DNA from: a bacterium
GTDB lineage: Bacteria; Zhuqueibacterota; Zhuqueibacteria; Residuimicrobiales; Oceaniaggregativiventaceae
Direction of reading: 5' to 3'
Assembly: GCA_029565675.1 (NCBI GenBank)
Contig: JAKQNP010000052.1
Span: 62,001 to 126,000, forward strand
DNA length: 64,000 bases
Part shown: one piece after another, positions 8,104 through 16,090 of the stretch
How the letters are laid out: the number at the start of each line of letters is the position of its first letter
Position numbering within the stretch: position 1 is the first letter of the stretch
Translations under genes and position numbers: made by a program
Notes under the pieces: generated by a model
What the model saw: only the letters and a program-made list of their open reading frames with translations
Databases searched by the model: none
Told to the model about the DNA's origin: nothing

Positions 8104-10170
8104 TCAGCAGAGCGCTGATTTGTCGATCACTTGAATGAGCACAAAAGTCAAATCGTCGTGCACTGTTGACTTGTCGGAAAACCGGTCAATGGCGGCGAGC
8201 AAGCCGTCGCGGATCTGCGCGGCCGGCAAGTGTTTGAGAGAGGCAAAAGTCTCGACCAACCTCTTTTCGCCAAACTCTTCCCCTGCCGGATTGCGCATTT
8301 CAGTCGCGCCATCGGTATAGAGCAACAGGGTCTGTCCGGGGCATAAATCGATTTGTTCTTCGACCAGTTTGGTATCAAAAATCGGACCGTCATCGAGACC
8401 GACACCCAATCCTCTCGGCTCAATGACTCTGATCTCATCGCGATCCGGCTCCGCCAGCAACAACGGACAGTGGCCCGCCCGACAAAAAGTAAAACACCGG
8501 CGTTTGCCGTCAATCATCCCATAAATTAGAGTAATGAAATGGTTGGATTCAAGTATTTTGCTGATGATTCGATTGGCCTTTTTCAGTACCTTTGCCGGCT
8601 CACCCAGGGTCCGCGCCAGGGCACCGATCATTCCCTTGATTTCGGCCATATAAAAAGCCGCCTCGGCTCCTTTGCCGGAAACATCGCCGACCGTGACCAC
8701 CAGACGATTGTCGCGATCCAAAGGGATAAAGTCATAATAATCGCCGCCGACTTCATTGGCAGTTTTGCACACCGCTTCGATGGTAAACCCGGGCAGCTTC
8801 GGCATCTCCTTGGGCAACAGGTTCATTTGGGCATCATGGGCCAGGCGCAACTCATGCTCCAGGCGATCCTTGAGCATGGAGGACTCGATCAGCTTGGTGT
8901 TTTCCACTGCAATGACAGCCTGAGCGGCAAAGGCATTCAGCAATTCGACATCCTCATGTTCAAAGCCAAAGGTCGCTTCTTTGCCTGCATAGAGATAGCC
9001 GATTGTTTGTTGAGTCGAGCGCAAAGGGACCACCACAACAGAGCCGAGATTCGATTTCCACCGGCTGATCGTTCGCAGGCGTTTGTTGCGCAGCACCTGA
9101 TTTTCCACGATCGTTTGTTTTTGCGTCAACTCTTCGATGTCGTGTTCATAGGTCGAATAGGCCCGGCGCTTTGCCTGTTCATTATCGGAAAGGTTTTGCC
9201 ACGCTACCAGATCGAGTTTTTGCTTCTGCGGGTCGATCAGTTCCAGCCAGCAACAATCCGATTCCGTCACTTCCGCCGCCAATTTGACGATCTGCCGCGC
9301 CAGACGGTTCAAATCGAATTCGACGCTCAATGTGCTGCTCAGCGCGTAGAGCGATTCCAACTCTTTCATTTTGCGGTCAAAAAGATGGGCGGTGGGCAGG
9401 TGCGCAATCAGGGAAAAAAGCGCCAGAGTACAATAGATCGCGAAGAATAAAAAGGAATAGCAGATAAACACGCCGAGAAAAGGGCTGAAGGTCTTGACGA
9501 TATTGTTTTGCGAAAAATGCGAAAACAGCTGCCACGCAAAAGGCAACAACAACAAGCCACCCCAAAAGCAAGCCAATTTTTGCCGGCGATTAAGATAGTG
9601 GATCCAACTGACGCGAAACGAATTGGTGACGAACAAGACGACCAGAATAAAAGTCATCACCCCGAGCAAAGCCTCAGTTCCCAACCACGACAAGGGCGAT
9701 TTTTTTAAATATTGAGTGCCGGTACCTTGTAAAAAGGCGAACAGCAGCTGCAAATAGAGCATCCATTTGAAATTTCTTGCGGTGGCAGGTCGGCGTTTGA
9801 TATGGATCAAATGGCGAAACGCTCCGAACAACACCAGGACGACGCTGATGCTGTACAACGTCCAGAACAGCGCCACGATCGAATCCACTCCAGCAAAGGC
9901 AGCAGAGTCGATTCTGGCAACCGCGAAGGCGAGCAGGCTGGTAAAAATCAGGAGAAAAAATATCTGGCGCAGGCTGTTGTGGTTGCCCTGTTGATCCCGC
10001 CATTGTTGATAAAAAATAATGGGAAAACAGAGCCAAACCGCGACGGTGAGGACGGCTTCGCGGATGAAGCGGATCGAGCCCCCTCCAAAATCCAATGTGT
10101 TCAGCACGATGACTGCGACAAAAAGCGCGAACGGAAGCAGCAGGATCAATTTAGAAAGCGTTCGTTTCAT
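8104..10170 (-). CDS. Membrane-bound GAF-SpoIIE serine phosphatase with eight-TM sensor region
   Basis: From the chosen start the protein has 688 residues. The first 280 or so hold about eight hydrophobic segments, so the sensor region is in the inner membrane. A GAF-like domain follows (about 310-450), then the signal helix AHDAQMNLLP and a SpoIIE domain with GGDYYD, GDVSGKG, YTDGATEMRNP and VHDDLTF. It is the third such phosphatase next to one RsbW and one STAS protein and is the likely route for envelope signals. The frame runs upstream to 10311, but the ATG at 10170 sits just before the Lys-Arg and first hydrophobic segment. Confidence 0.92.
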   Translation of the reverse strand: MKRTLSKLILLLPFALFVAVIVLNTLDFGGGSIRFIREAVLTVAVWLCFPIIFYQQWRDQQGNHNSLRQIFFLLIFTSLLAFAVARIDSAAFAGVDSIVALFWTLYSISVVLVLFGAFRHLIHIKRRPATARNFKWMLYLQLLFAFLQGTGTQYLKKSPLSWLGTEALLGVMTFILVVLFVTNSFRVSWIHYLNRRQKLACFWGGLLLLPFAWQLFSHFSQNNIVKTFSPFLGVFICYSFLFFAIYCTLALFSLIAHLPTAHLFDRKMKELESLYALSSTLSVEFDLNRLARQIVKLAAEVTESDCCWLELIDPQKQKLDLVAWQNLSDNEQAKRRAYSTYEHDIEELTQKQTIVENQVLRNKRLRTISRWKSNLGSVVVVPLRSTQQTIGYLYAGKEATFGFEHEDVELLNAFAAQAVIAVENTKLIESSMLKDRLEHELRLAHDAQMNLLPKEMPKLPGFTIEAVCKTANEVGGDYYDFIPLDRDNRLVVTVGDVSGKGAEAAFYMAEIKGMIGALARTLGEPAKVLKKANRIISKILESNHFITLIYGMIDGKRRCFTFCRAGHCPLLLAEPDRDEIRVIEPRGLGVGLDDGPIFDTKLVEEQIDLCPGQTLLLYTDGATEMRNPAGEEFGEKRLVETFASLKHLPAAQIRDGLLAAIDRFSDKSTVHDDLTFVLIQVIDKSALC

Positions 10171-10210
10171 GATGCAGATGCATTCCGGCATTGAGGTAGG
10201 TTTGACAGGC

Positions 10211-10237
10211 CTGTTTGTACGTCTGATACGCAAACAG
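10211..10237. promoter_or_regulatory. Inverted repeat upstream of the membrane phosphatase gene
   Basis: CTGTTTG (10211-10217) and CAAACAG (10231-10237) pair, with a shorter CGT/ACG pair inside. The site is about 40 bases upstream of the ATG at 10170. It could be a leader hairpin or an operator; there is no T-run. Confidence 0.3.
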
Positions 10238-10350
10238 CCTGCAACAGTTACAGTGTTGTGCGAACTGCGGCGATGAAGCGACCGCCGCGCACAGCCATCG
10301 CCGAATCGCATGAGAAGCGCGACGGGATTGCTGTCTTGTTGTTGCCTGAC

Positions 10351-10935
10351 CTATTGGTTCGAAATCGTTGAACGATCTGAAAAGATTTGCGCGCTAAAAA
10401 TCGATAATTCGGTTCCTTGTTTCTGCCAGGCGTCCGGCTCCAAACCGGCTTTTAGACAGGTGTTTTGCAGAAAGCGAGTGCGATCCCATTTTTGTTCCAC
10501 TGCCACTTGCGGCAACAACAATCCGCTGCGTACTCCGCACTCAACATAGAGACCGTGCTTACCGACGATTATTTGATCGATAGCGCGAATTTTCTGCAAC
10601 GGCGTCAAGACCGAAATTTCAATTTCCAGCAAAGGAAGCTCGTCGCTGCGCAAAGAGGGAAAGCGCAGATCATGCGAAGAAGCGTGTTGCGCCATTTCGA
10701 CTACAGTATGCCAAAGCGGATAGCACGCTCGAATGTAGCCGACACAGCCGCGCAGTTCTCCCGACACGTGCAGCGAGACAAAGGCTCCACAGAGCCGCAA
10801 CAGGTTTTGACTCTGGCCTGAATAGTCAGGGGAAGGTTCATTCTTAAGATTCGATACGATGGCAAGTCGGGCCAGCTGCAGGAGTTCCTGTTGCTCGGTC
10901 TGATTCAATTCTGCACTGGAGTTCGGTTGTTGCAT
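10351..10935 (-). CDS. amrA: AMMECR1-domain protein (AmmeMemoRadiSam system protein A)
   Basis: The 194-residue protein is a stand-alone AMMECR1 domain. Visible marks are GAFVSLHVSGELRGCVG, the DLRFPSL segment and ISVLTPLQ, all typical of the family. Its biochemical role is not established. The family is repeatedly found with MEMO-like proteins and a radical SAM enzyme, as it is here. The start has AGGAAAAAGCG before the ATG. No signal peptide is seen, unlike the fused copy next door, so the cell may hold a cytoplasmic and an exported version. Confidence 0.9.
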   Translation of the reverse strand: MQQPNSSAELNQTEQQELLQLARLAIVSNLKNEPSPDYSGQSQNLLRLCGAFVSLHVSGELRGCVGYIRACYPLWHTVVEMAQHASSHDLRFPSLRSDELPLLEIEISVLTPLQKIRAIDQIIVGKHGLYVECGVRSGLLLPQVAVEQKWDRTRFLQNTCLKAGLEPDAWQKQGTELSIFSAQIFSDRSTISNQ

Positions 10936-10986
10936 CGCTTTTTCCTGACAAGATGAATACCGCCAGCAAACATGGCTTTTGAAAAA

Positions 10987-12492
10987 TCAGCGTTTGGGTT
11001 CGAGCACGCTTTCATCAAATATCTGAGTTTTGTAGACCCAAAACTCTGCATCTTTTTTCCAGGCATCGGGCGGCAAGCCGGCTTTGTGGCAAAGCTGTTG
11101 CATCTCTTCCTCTTTGGTCCGCCAGCCTGCTTCGATGGGCACCTCTGGCAAAAACGTCGCTCCTTTGCCGTTTTTGAGCAAGATGATGCCGTGCACCCCC
11201 ATCTGAAATTCCTCGATAGACGAAATGCGGTAGACATTGGTCAGATAGACTGAAATCTTGATTTTAATTTTGTCCAATTCATCAGCTTGCAACGGCTGAA
11301 AGCGCGGATCAAAAAAAGCCGCGGCAACGGCGCGATCCGGAACCATCTCGATCAACGGTCGATCGGATTCATGGACGCCGATACAGCCGCGCAACTGGCC
11401 GTTGCGGGTGAGGGTGACAAAGCAACCGCGTTTTTGCTGCAGAGCGGCCTTTTCACTGGTAAAAACGCTTGTTTTGCCGGTCTGCAAATAAGTGGCGATC
11501 GCCTGCCGACTGTATCGCAAAAGCTCGCGCTGCTCGTCGAGATTGAGTTCAGGATAGGTGATCACCGGTGAACCGCTTCTGTAGACCACACCGCTGCCAT
11601 AGCCCACCACATAGCCGCCGCGGGTGCCGGTGGCGTCATTGGAGTTGGTGCGCGCGACAACTCGCGCATTGTCGGCTCCCAATTCCCGACAAGCCATTTG
11701 CATGATCACCGCAGCCGCCCCACCGCAAGCCTGGCACCGTTCTTCTGCCCATTCGCGCCAAAAAGCTTCCGGTGCAAAGCGTTCCAAAGCGGCCAGGGTG
11801 TATTCATCGCTTTTTTTGCATTGTTCATAAGAATGGCCGTGATAAAGATCAGTGCTGGCGATCAACAGGCTGCGTTTATCGGCGAGCACGCGGCCCAGGG
11901 CGTCGGCTGTTTGGCGACTGGTGATCCAATCGACCTGGCCGACCATGATGGGAAGAAGGGTGGCGTCGGGAAAAAGATGCTGAACAAAAGGGAGCTGCAC
12001 CTCGAGGCTGTGCTCCGCGCTGCCGTGACCGAGATGGGAAAATTGGGCGGCTGCACAGGTTTCGACAAACGCTTTGGCCGTTTTTTGATCGATGGCGATT
12101 TCGCCCAGCGGTGTCCTGTACGCTCGACCCGGGTAAACCGTTACCCCCGCAAAGGCGTCGCGATGGCTGGGCGCCAATACAACCACAATATCGACATCTT
12201 TGCCCATAACCCGGCTGTATGCAGCAGCCGCAGTGCTGGCAGAGTAGACATAGCCGGCATGCGGAACAAAAAGGCCGATAATCTCTCCTTCCGAAGCCGC
12301 GACATCTGTTGCCTTGATCAACTGATCGACCTGCGCGCGCAACTGAGCGCCGTCAGCCGGATAAAAGGTACCCGCAACCGCAGGCTGCCGCACGAGACCT
12401 TCAGCGGCAGCTGGATGATGAGTGGCTCTCAGGCCAAAGATCAAGACTGCACTTAGCGTCAAACCAGCCAGAAGAATGAGGCGTTTCGGCAT
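10987..12492 (-). CDS. MEMO-AMMECR1 fusion protein with signal peptide (AmmeMemoRadiSam proteins B and A)
   Basis: This 501-residue protein joins a MEMO-like domain (about 35-300) to an AMMECR1 domain (about 320-500). The MEMO part shows RQPAVAGTFYPAD, LFVPHAGYVYS, LAPSHRD and STDLYHGHSYEQC; its histidines and cysteine recall the metal-site residues of MEMO and related non-haem iron dioxygenases. The AMMECR1 part shows GCFVTLTRNGQLRGCIG and FFDPRFQPL. The first 30 residues (MPKRLILLAGLTLSAVLIFG, then AAAEG) form a clear Sec-type signal or anchor, so the protein is predicted to act outside the cytoplasm. The start has AAGGAAGA upstream. It is followed closely by the separate AMMECR1 gene. Confidence 0.92.
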   Translation of the reverse strand: MPKRLILLAGLTLSAVLIFGLRATHHPAAAEGLVRQPAVAGTFYPADGAQLRAQVDQLIKATDVAASEGEIIGLFVPHAGYVYSASTAAAAYSRVMGKDVDIVVVLAPSHRDAFAGVTVYPGRAYRTPLGEIAIDQKTAKAFVETCAAAQFSHLGHGSAEHSLEVQLPFVQHLFPDATLLPIMVGQVDWITSRQTADALGRVLADKRSLLIASTDLYHGHSYEQCKKSDEYTLAALERFAPEAFWREWAEERCQACGGAAAVIMQMACRELGADNARVVARTNSNDATGTRGGYVVGYGSGVVYRSGSPVITYPELNLDEQRELLRYSRQAIATYLQTGKTSVFTSEKAALQQKRGCFVTLTRNGQLRGCIGVHESDRPLIEMVPDRAVAAAFFDPRFQPLQADELDKIKIKISVYLTNVYRISSIEEFQMGVHGIILLKNGKGATFLPEVPIEAGWRTKEEEMQQLCHKAGLPPDAWKKDAEFWVYKTQIFDESVLEPKR

Positions 12493-12523
12493 AGAAATCT
12501 TCCTTGTTTGGCAATTAATTCAC

Positions 12524-13654
12524 TTATTGCCAGATACCGGGAATTCTGGTACCACATCCATCGCAACAGCCGTTCTGCAAATGGTTTTCCAGCACGGCGA
12601 ACCCCATGCGCCGAATCAACAGTTTTTGACAAGCCGGGCAAAAAGTGCTTTCCCCGATATCACCTGGAATATTGCCGGTATAGCAGAAATGCAGACCGCT
12701 GTCCAAACCAATTTGCCTGGCTTGCCGTAAAACAGCCAGGGGTGTGGACGGGAGATTTTTCAACAGATATTGCGGGTGAAACCGGGTAAAATGCACCGGT
12801 GTATCCGCGCCCAGCTCTGCAACCACCCAGGTGCACATCTTTTTCAGCTCAGCTGGTGAATCGTTCTGCCCCGGAATGACCAGGTTAACGATTTCAGTCC
12901 AGATTCCTTCGCTTTTCAACAAAACCAGCGTATCGAGAACCGGCTGCAATTCGCCATTCACCAACTCGTAGTAGAAGCGATTGCTGAAGGCTTTGAGATC
13001 GATCTTGACGGCGGTGAGGACCTTGCACAACTCGCGCATCGGTTCTGGATTGATGTAACCATTGGTGATCATCACATTGTGAATGCCCAGCCGTTTGGCC
13101 TCTTTTGCGGTATCGATCACATATTCCGTCGAAATGACAGGCTCTGAATAGGTATAGGCGATGCAGGCGCTATGTTTGCTCCGTGCCAACTCGGCGGCCT
13201 TGGCAGGTGGCAAATCGTAGGAAGGCACGTCTTCGGGGCTGGCCTGGGAAATCTCCCAGTTTTGGCAAAACGTGCATCTGACATTGCACCCGGCCGTAGC
13301 CATCGAAAAGGCGGCTTGTCCGGGCAAAACATGAAACAGCGGTTTTTTTTCGATCGGATCGATATGCATGGTACAGGGACGGCCGTAGACCAGGGAATAG
13401 AGTATGCCATTGCGGTTCTCTCGCGTGCGGCAGAACCCGCGCTCCCCTTCTTCGATGGTGCATCGGCGCGGGCATAGCAAACAGCGCACCGTTCCATCGC
13501 CGAACGGTTGGTAAAAGCGCGCTTCATTGGCGGACGGACGTCCGGCAATGGCATGCGGAGCCAGCCCGAAAGTGCCGGCCAATCCAAGAGCACACCCGCC
13601 AGCCATTTGCCTGATGAACGAACGGCGATCACAGTCACTGTTGGAATACTTCAT
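12524..13654 (-). CDS. amrS: AmmeMemoRadiSam system radical SAM enzyme with Tat-type signal
   Basis: The 376-residue protein belongs to the pyruvate-formate-lyase-activase-like radical SAM family found with MEMO and AMMECR1. It has an N-terminal Cys cluster (CLLCPRRC and GFC), the radical SAM motif CNVRCTFC, and a C-terminal zinc-finger-like pair (CPAC and CDGC). The N-terminus reads DRRSFIRQ followed by a hydrophobic alanine/glycine-rich stretch and an AIAG cleavage-like site, a good twin-arginine signal. If used, it would export a folded Fe-S enzyme. I start at the ATG at 13654; the longer frame begins with TTG. Substrate unknown. Confidence 0.9.
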   Translation of the reverse strand: MKYSNSDCDRRSFIRQMAGGCALGLAGTFGLAPHAIAGRPSANEARFYQPFGDGTVRCLLCPRRCTIEEGERGFCRTRENRNGILYSLVYGRPCTMHIDPIEKKPLFHVLPGQAAFSMATAGCNVRCTFCQNWEISQASPEDVPSYDLPPAKAAELARSKHSACIAYTYSEPVISTEYVIDTAKEAKRLGIHNVMITNGYINPEPMRELCKVLTAVKIDLKAFSNRFYYELVNGELQPVLDTLVLLKSEGIWTEIVNLVIPGQNDSPAELKKMCTWVVAELGADTPVHFTRFHPQYLLKNLPSTPLAVLRQARQIGLDSGLHFCYTGNIPGDIGESTFCPACQKLLIRRMGFAVLENHLQNGCCDGCGTRIPGIWQ

Positions 13655-13754
13655 CGCTTTACCCGGCAGACAAGGATAAGACAATGGATTGATAACCCTT
13701 TGCGGTGTTCCCCAGTTGAACGCCGGAAGGGGGCCAAAAGTTTTGCATTATGGT

Positions 13755-13800
13755 AAAAAAAAACCGTGCTCCATCCATGATGAACACTTGCGGGCACGGT
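13755..13800 (-). terminator. Rho-independent terminator after the PAS-GAF gene
   Basis: Read on the minus strand, ACCGTGC pairs with GCACGGT across a loop of about 24 bases, followed by nine T residues. It lies about 40 bases after the stop at 13840 and separates the PAS-GAF gene from the AmmeMemoRadiSam operon. Confidence 0.75.
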
Positions 13801-13839
13801 CAGAATCGACAATCGAATCAGAAAAGGTGAAATTGGAGC

Positions 13840-15450
13840 CTAGCGCAAAAACTTTTCGACCAATTTGCGCAGCCCTCCACCGGCATAATCATCCTCTTTT
13901 TCTTCAAACACCTCTTTTTCCGTCTCCTCGGCGGTTTCTTCTGCTGGTTGCGGTTCGAGGTGTTCTTTTGTCTGGACGTACATCACCCGATTGTCGATGG
14001 CGATAGCGATCTGGTTTGCCATGATTTCGAGATTGCCGATGGCTTCTCTGGTCGGCATTTGGCCGTCCAGCGGATCGTCGGCCAACAGGAAACCGATGAT
14101 CTTGCCCTCGCGCGATTTGATCGGTATGAGGATCATACCCCATGCTGGCCAACCGCCGTGAAAAGGTTTGTTCAGGTTCGAGCCATAATAGATGAGCTTC
14201 AAATGGCGCAGAACCGCTTCTTCGTTGTGAATGAAATAAGAGCGGCCTTGCCGATATTCATCGCGCAAAATTTCGCTGAACTCTTTTAGATCATATTTGA
14301 TTTCGCGTATTTGCAGCAGTTTGATCTTGTCGTCGCAGGCAACCGCCTTGGTTTCCAACAATCCCGATTTTTTGCTGATCAAGACCAGGGAGACCAGGTT
14401 GAAATCGAGTGAAAATTTAACCGACCAGACCACCTCTTTAAGCAGCTCGTTGAGGCTGAGATAAAGCTTGAAAATATTGCTGTTGACCAACATTTGCCGC
14501 AGACGGCGATTGCGCTTTTCCATGGTTGAAAAACGATAATAGTTTTCGATAGCCATGGAAATCAGGGCGGCGAACAGTTCGAGGTTTTGAAAGGTGGCAC
14601 GGGTTGGGTAGGTGTTGTCCAGAGGGTTATCCAGCGAAATATAGCCAAAAGTGTTGCCTTTGTGGTCCATCAGGTTGAGCAAGATCAGATCGCGTTTGTT
14701 CCACTGTTCCTCAGGCAAACGCTTGCTCGTGCGCCGCTCCGGCATGCCTGAGGTGAGATAGGATTTTACGTCCCGCTGATCCTGATTGTGATAGATGACC
14801 TTCAGCCGGAAGCGATCGGAAAAGATGCGATCGATCACTTCCTGAGGCACCTCAATGGCCCGCCGCTCGATCGAAGTGTTGCTCTCCTCTGCGTATCCCG
14901 CCATCGCTTGTTTGACAAAGGTGCGGCGGCGACGGTCCAACAGCGCCACAGTGGATCGCTGAAAGCCAAAGATCTGGCAAATGCTTTCAGAGATTCGCTT
15001 GAGCAAAAGATTTAACGGTTCGGCATAGCCGAGGTAGATGGTATCGATCACCTGTTCGACCATCGCCATTTGGTCGACGTGTCCCTGTTTGGCCGGCAAG
15101 GTGCTTTGTTTGGTTTGGACCGGGATGAGGTTGCCGCGAAAGCCGATAATCGACTCGGACGCTTCCGCCATGATCAAACGGACGCGAATTTCCACCGCAT
15201 GGCGTTCCCCAATTTTATCGACGATTTCGGTGGAAAATTCGATAATGTCCTCGTCCTCGGCTTTGTTGTACAACTCGCCGAGAAAGTCGTGGGCGATCTC
15301 TTTGGACATCAGATCGGTGATTGCGAGTTCGAGAATTTCTTCTTCAGTATAACCGGTCAAGGAGAGCAAAATATCATTGGCAGAGAGGAATCTTCCCCTT
15401 TTGTCACAGATAAAATAACCCGTATTTAAACTGATGTTTTCGTTATGCAC
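13840..15450 (-). CDS. PAS-GAF-GAF sensor protein without an output domain
   Basis: The 536-residue protein begins with a PAS domain (about 5-125; FICDKRGRFLSAN, LTGYTEEEIL). Two GAF-like domains follow (about 130-300 and 320-490), each with a 'fixed-up' core such as TFGYISLDNPLD and IIGFLLADDPLDG. It ends in an acidic, glutamate-rich tail and a short basic helix (GLRKLVEKFLR). No kinase, cyclase or phosphatase domain is present, so it may bind another protein, perhaps one of the SpoIIE proteins downstream. Its own terminator suggests a separate transcript. The ligand of the GAF domains is unknown. Confidence 0.82.
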   Translation of the reverse strand: MHNENISLNTGYFICDKRGRFLSANDILLSLTGYTEEEILELAITDLMSKEIAHDFLGELYNKAEDEDIIEFSTEIVDKIGERHAVEIRVRLIMAEASESIIGFRGNLIPVQTKQSTLPAKQGHVDQMAMVEQVIDTIYLGYAEPLNLLLKRISESICQIFGFQRSTVALLDRRRRTFVKQAMAGYAEESNTSIERRAIEVPQEVIDRIFSDRFRLKVIYHNQDQRDVKSYLTSGMPERRTSKRLPEEQWNKRDLILLNLMDHKGNTFGYISLDNPLDNTYPTRATFQNLELFAALISMAIENYYRFSTMEKRNRRLRQMLVNSNIFKLYLSLNELLKEVVWSVKFSLDFNLVSLVLISKKSGLLETKAVACDDKIKLLQIREIKYDLKEFSEILRDEYRQGRSYFIHNEEAVLRHLKLIYYGSNLNKPFHGGWPAWGMILIPIKSREGKIIGFLLADDPLDGQMPTREAIGNLEIMANQIAIAIDNRVMYVQTKEHLEPQPAEETAEETEKEVFEEKEDDYAGGGLRKLVEKFLR

Positions 15451-15786
15451 CTTTGTCGCCTTTTCCCTTATTCGTTCCCCAGAATCTAACCTTCCCGACT
15501 GGTAAGCCTGACAGTGTTTGCAAACGAAAGCAATGTCGTATTCCGCACGATCGACACAACAAAGGCTGCTTCACCTCGCCTTCAGTCTGAAGCGGATGCA
15601 GTATGCCGGATAAGATTGTCCTCGAAATTTGATACAGACTGGAGATAACTCGCCAACGGGTGCCGATTCTGGGGTTGCGGGAATCAAAGTCGAGTCGTGG
15701 AGCGAAAGTTTACAACAATTAACAAAATCTTTTAATATTTGTCAAGTAAATTAGTGTTTTTAATAGACAAATTTCACTTTTCCCAC

Positions 15787-15930
15787 GCCATCCAGATTCG
15801 GTGTTAAGCGAATTAAAATACAATCAATCGCATATTCTACATACGGTTGCGAAAAGCGCATTTTTCGTTCTTTGTGTGCCAACATCAGATTGAGTTTTTT
15901 AGGGCTTCGGTGCTGCGCACCGAACCCGGG
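15787..15930 (+). repeat. Dispersed intergenic repeat, copy 2 (tandem)
   Basis: First unit of a direct tandem pair with period 146 bases. It begins GCCATCCAGATTCGGTG and ends with the perfect hairpin TTCGGTGC-TGC-GCACCGAA followed by CCCGGG. The inner part contains TACGGTTGCGAAAAG and CAACATCAGATTGAG. Confidence 0.85.
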
Positions 15931-15932
15931 AT

Positions 15933-16070
15933 GCCATCCAGATTCAGTGTTAAGCGAATTAAAATACAATCAATCGCTTATTCTACATACGGTTGCGAAA
16001 AGTGCAATTTTCGGCCTTTGAGTGCCAACATCAGATTGAGTTTTTTAGGGCTTCGGTGCTGCGCACCGAA
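15933..16070 (+). repeat. Dispersed intergenic repeat, copy 3 (tandem)
   Basis: Second unit of the tandem pair, differing from copy 2 at only a handful of positions and ending in the same TTCGGTGC-TGC-GCACCGAA hairpin. It lies about 20 bases from the glgB stop on the opposite strand, so in this place it could also act as a transcript 3' structure. Confidence 0.85.
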
Positions 16071-16090
16071 GCTAAAATAAAGACTATATT

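Larger units (their letters stand above)
15451..16090. other. Intergenic region with two tandem repeat copies
   Basis: This 640-base gap between the PAS-GAF gene and the glgB stop has no supported gene. The left part (15451-15780) presumably carries the promoter of the PAS-GAF gene; an AT-rich stretch is present near 15715-15775. The right part is the tandem repeat pair at 15787-16070. Short frames covering the repeats are artefacts of them. Confidence 0.7.

Noticed and set aside
15787-16070. Possible CRISPR array or satellite
   Set aside because: Only two units of about 146 bases with no spacer variation; dispersed single copies elsewhere show it is an interspersed element.
15760-16080. Small proteins encoded by the tandem repeats on either strand
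   Set aside because: The frames come from the repeat sequence itself, are not kept open in all copies, and lack ribosome sites.
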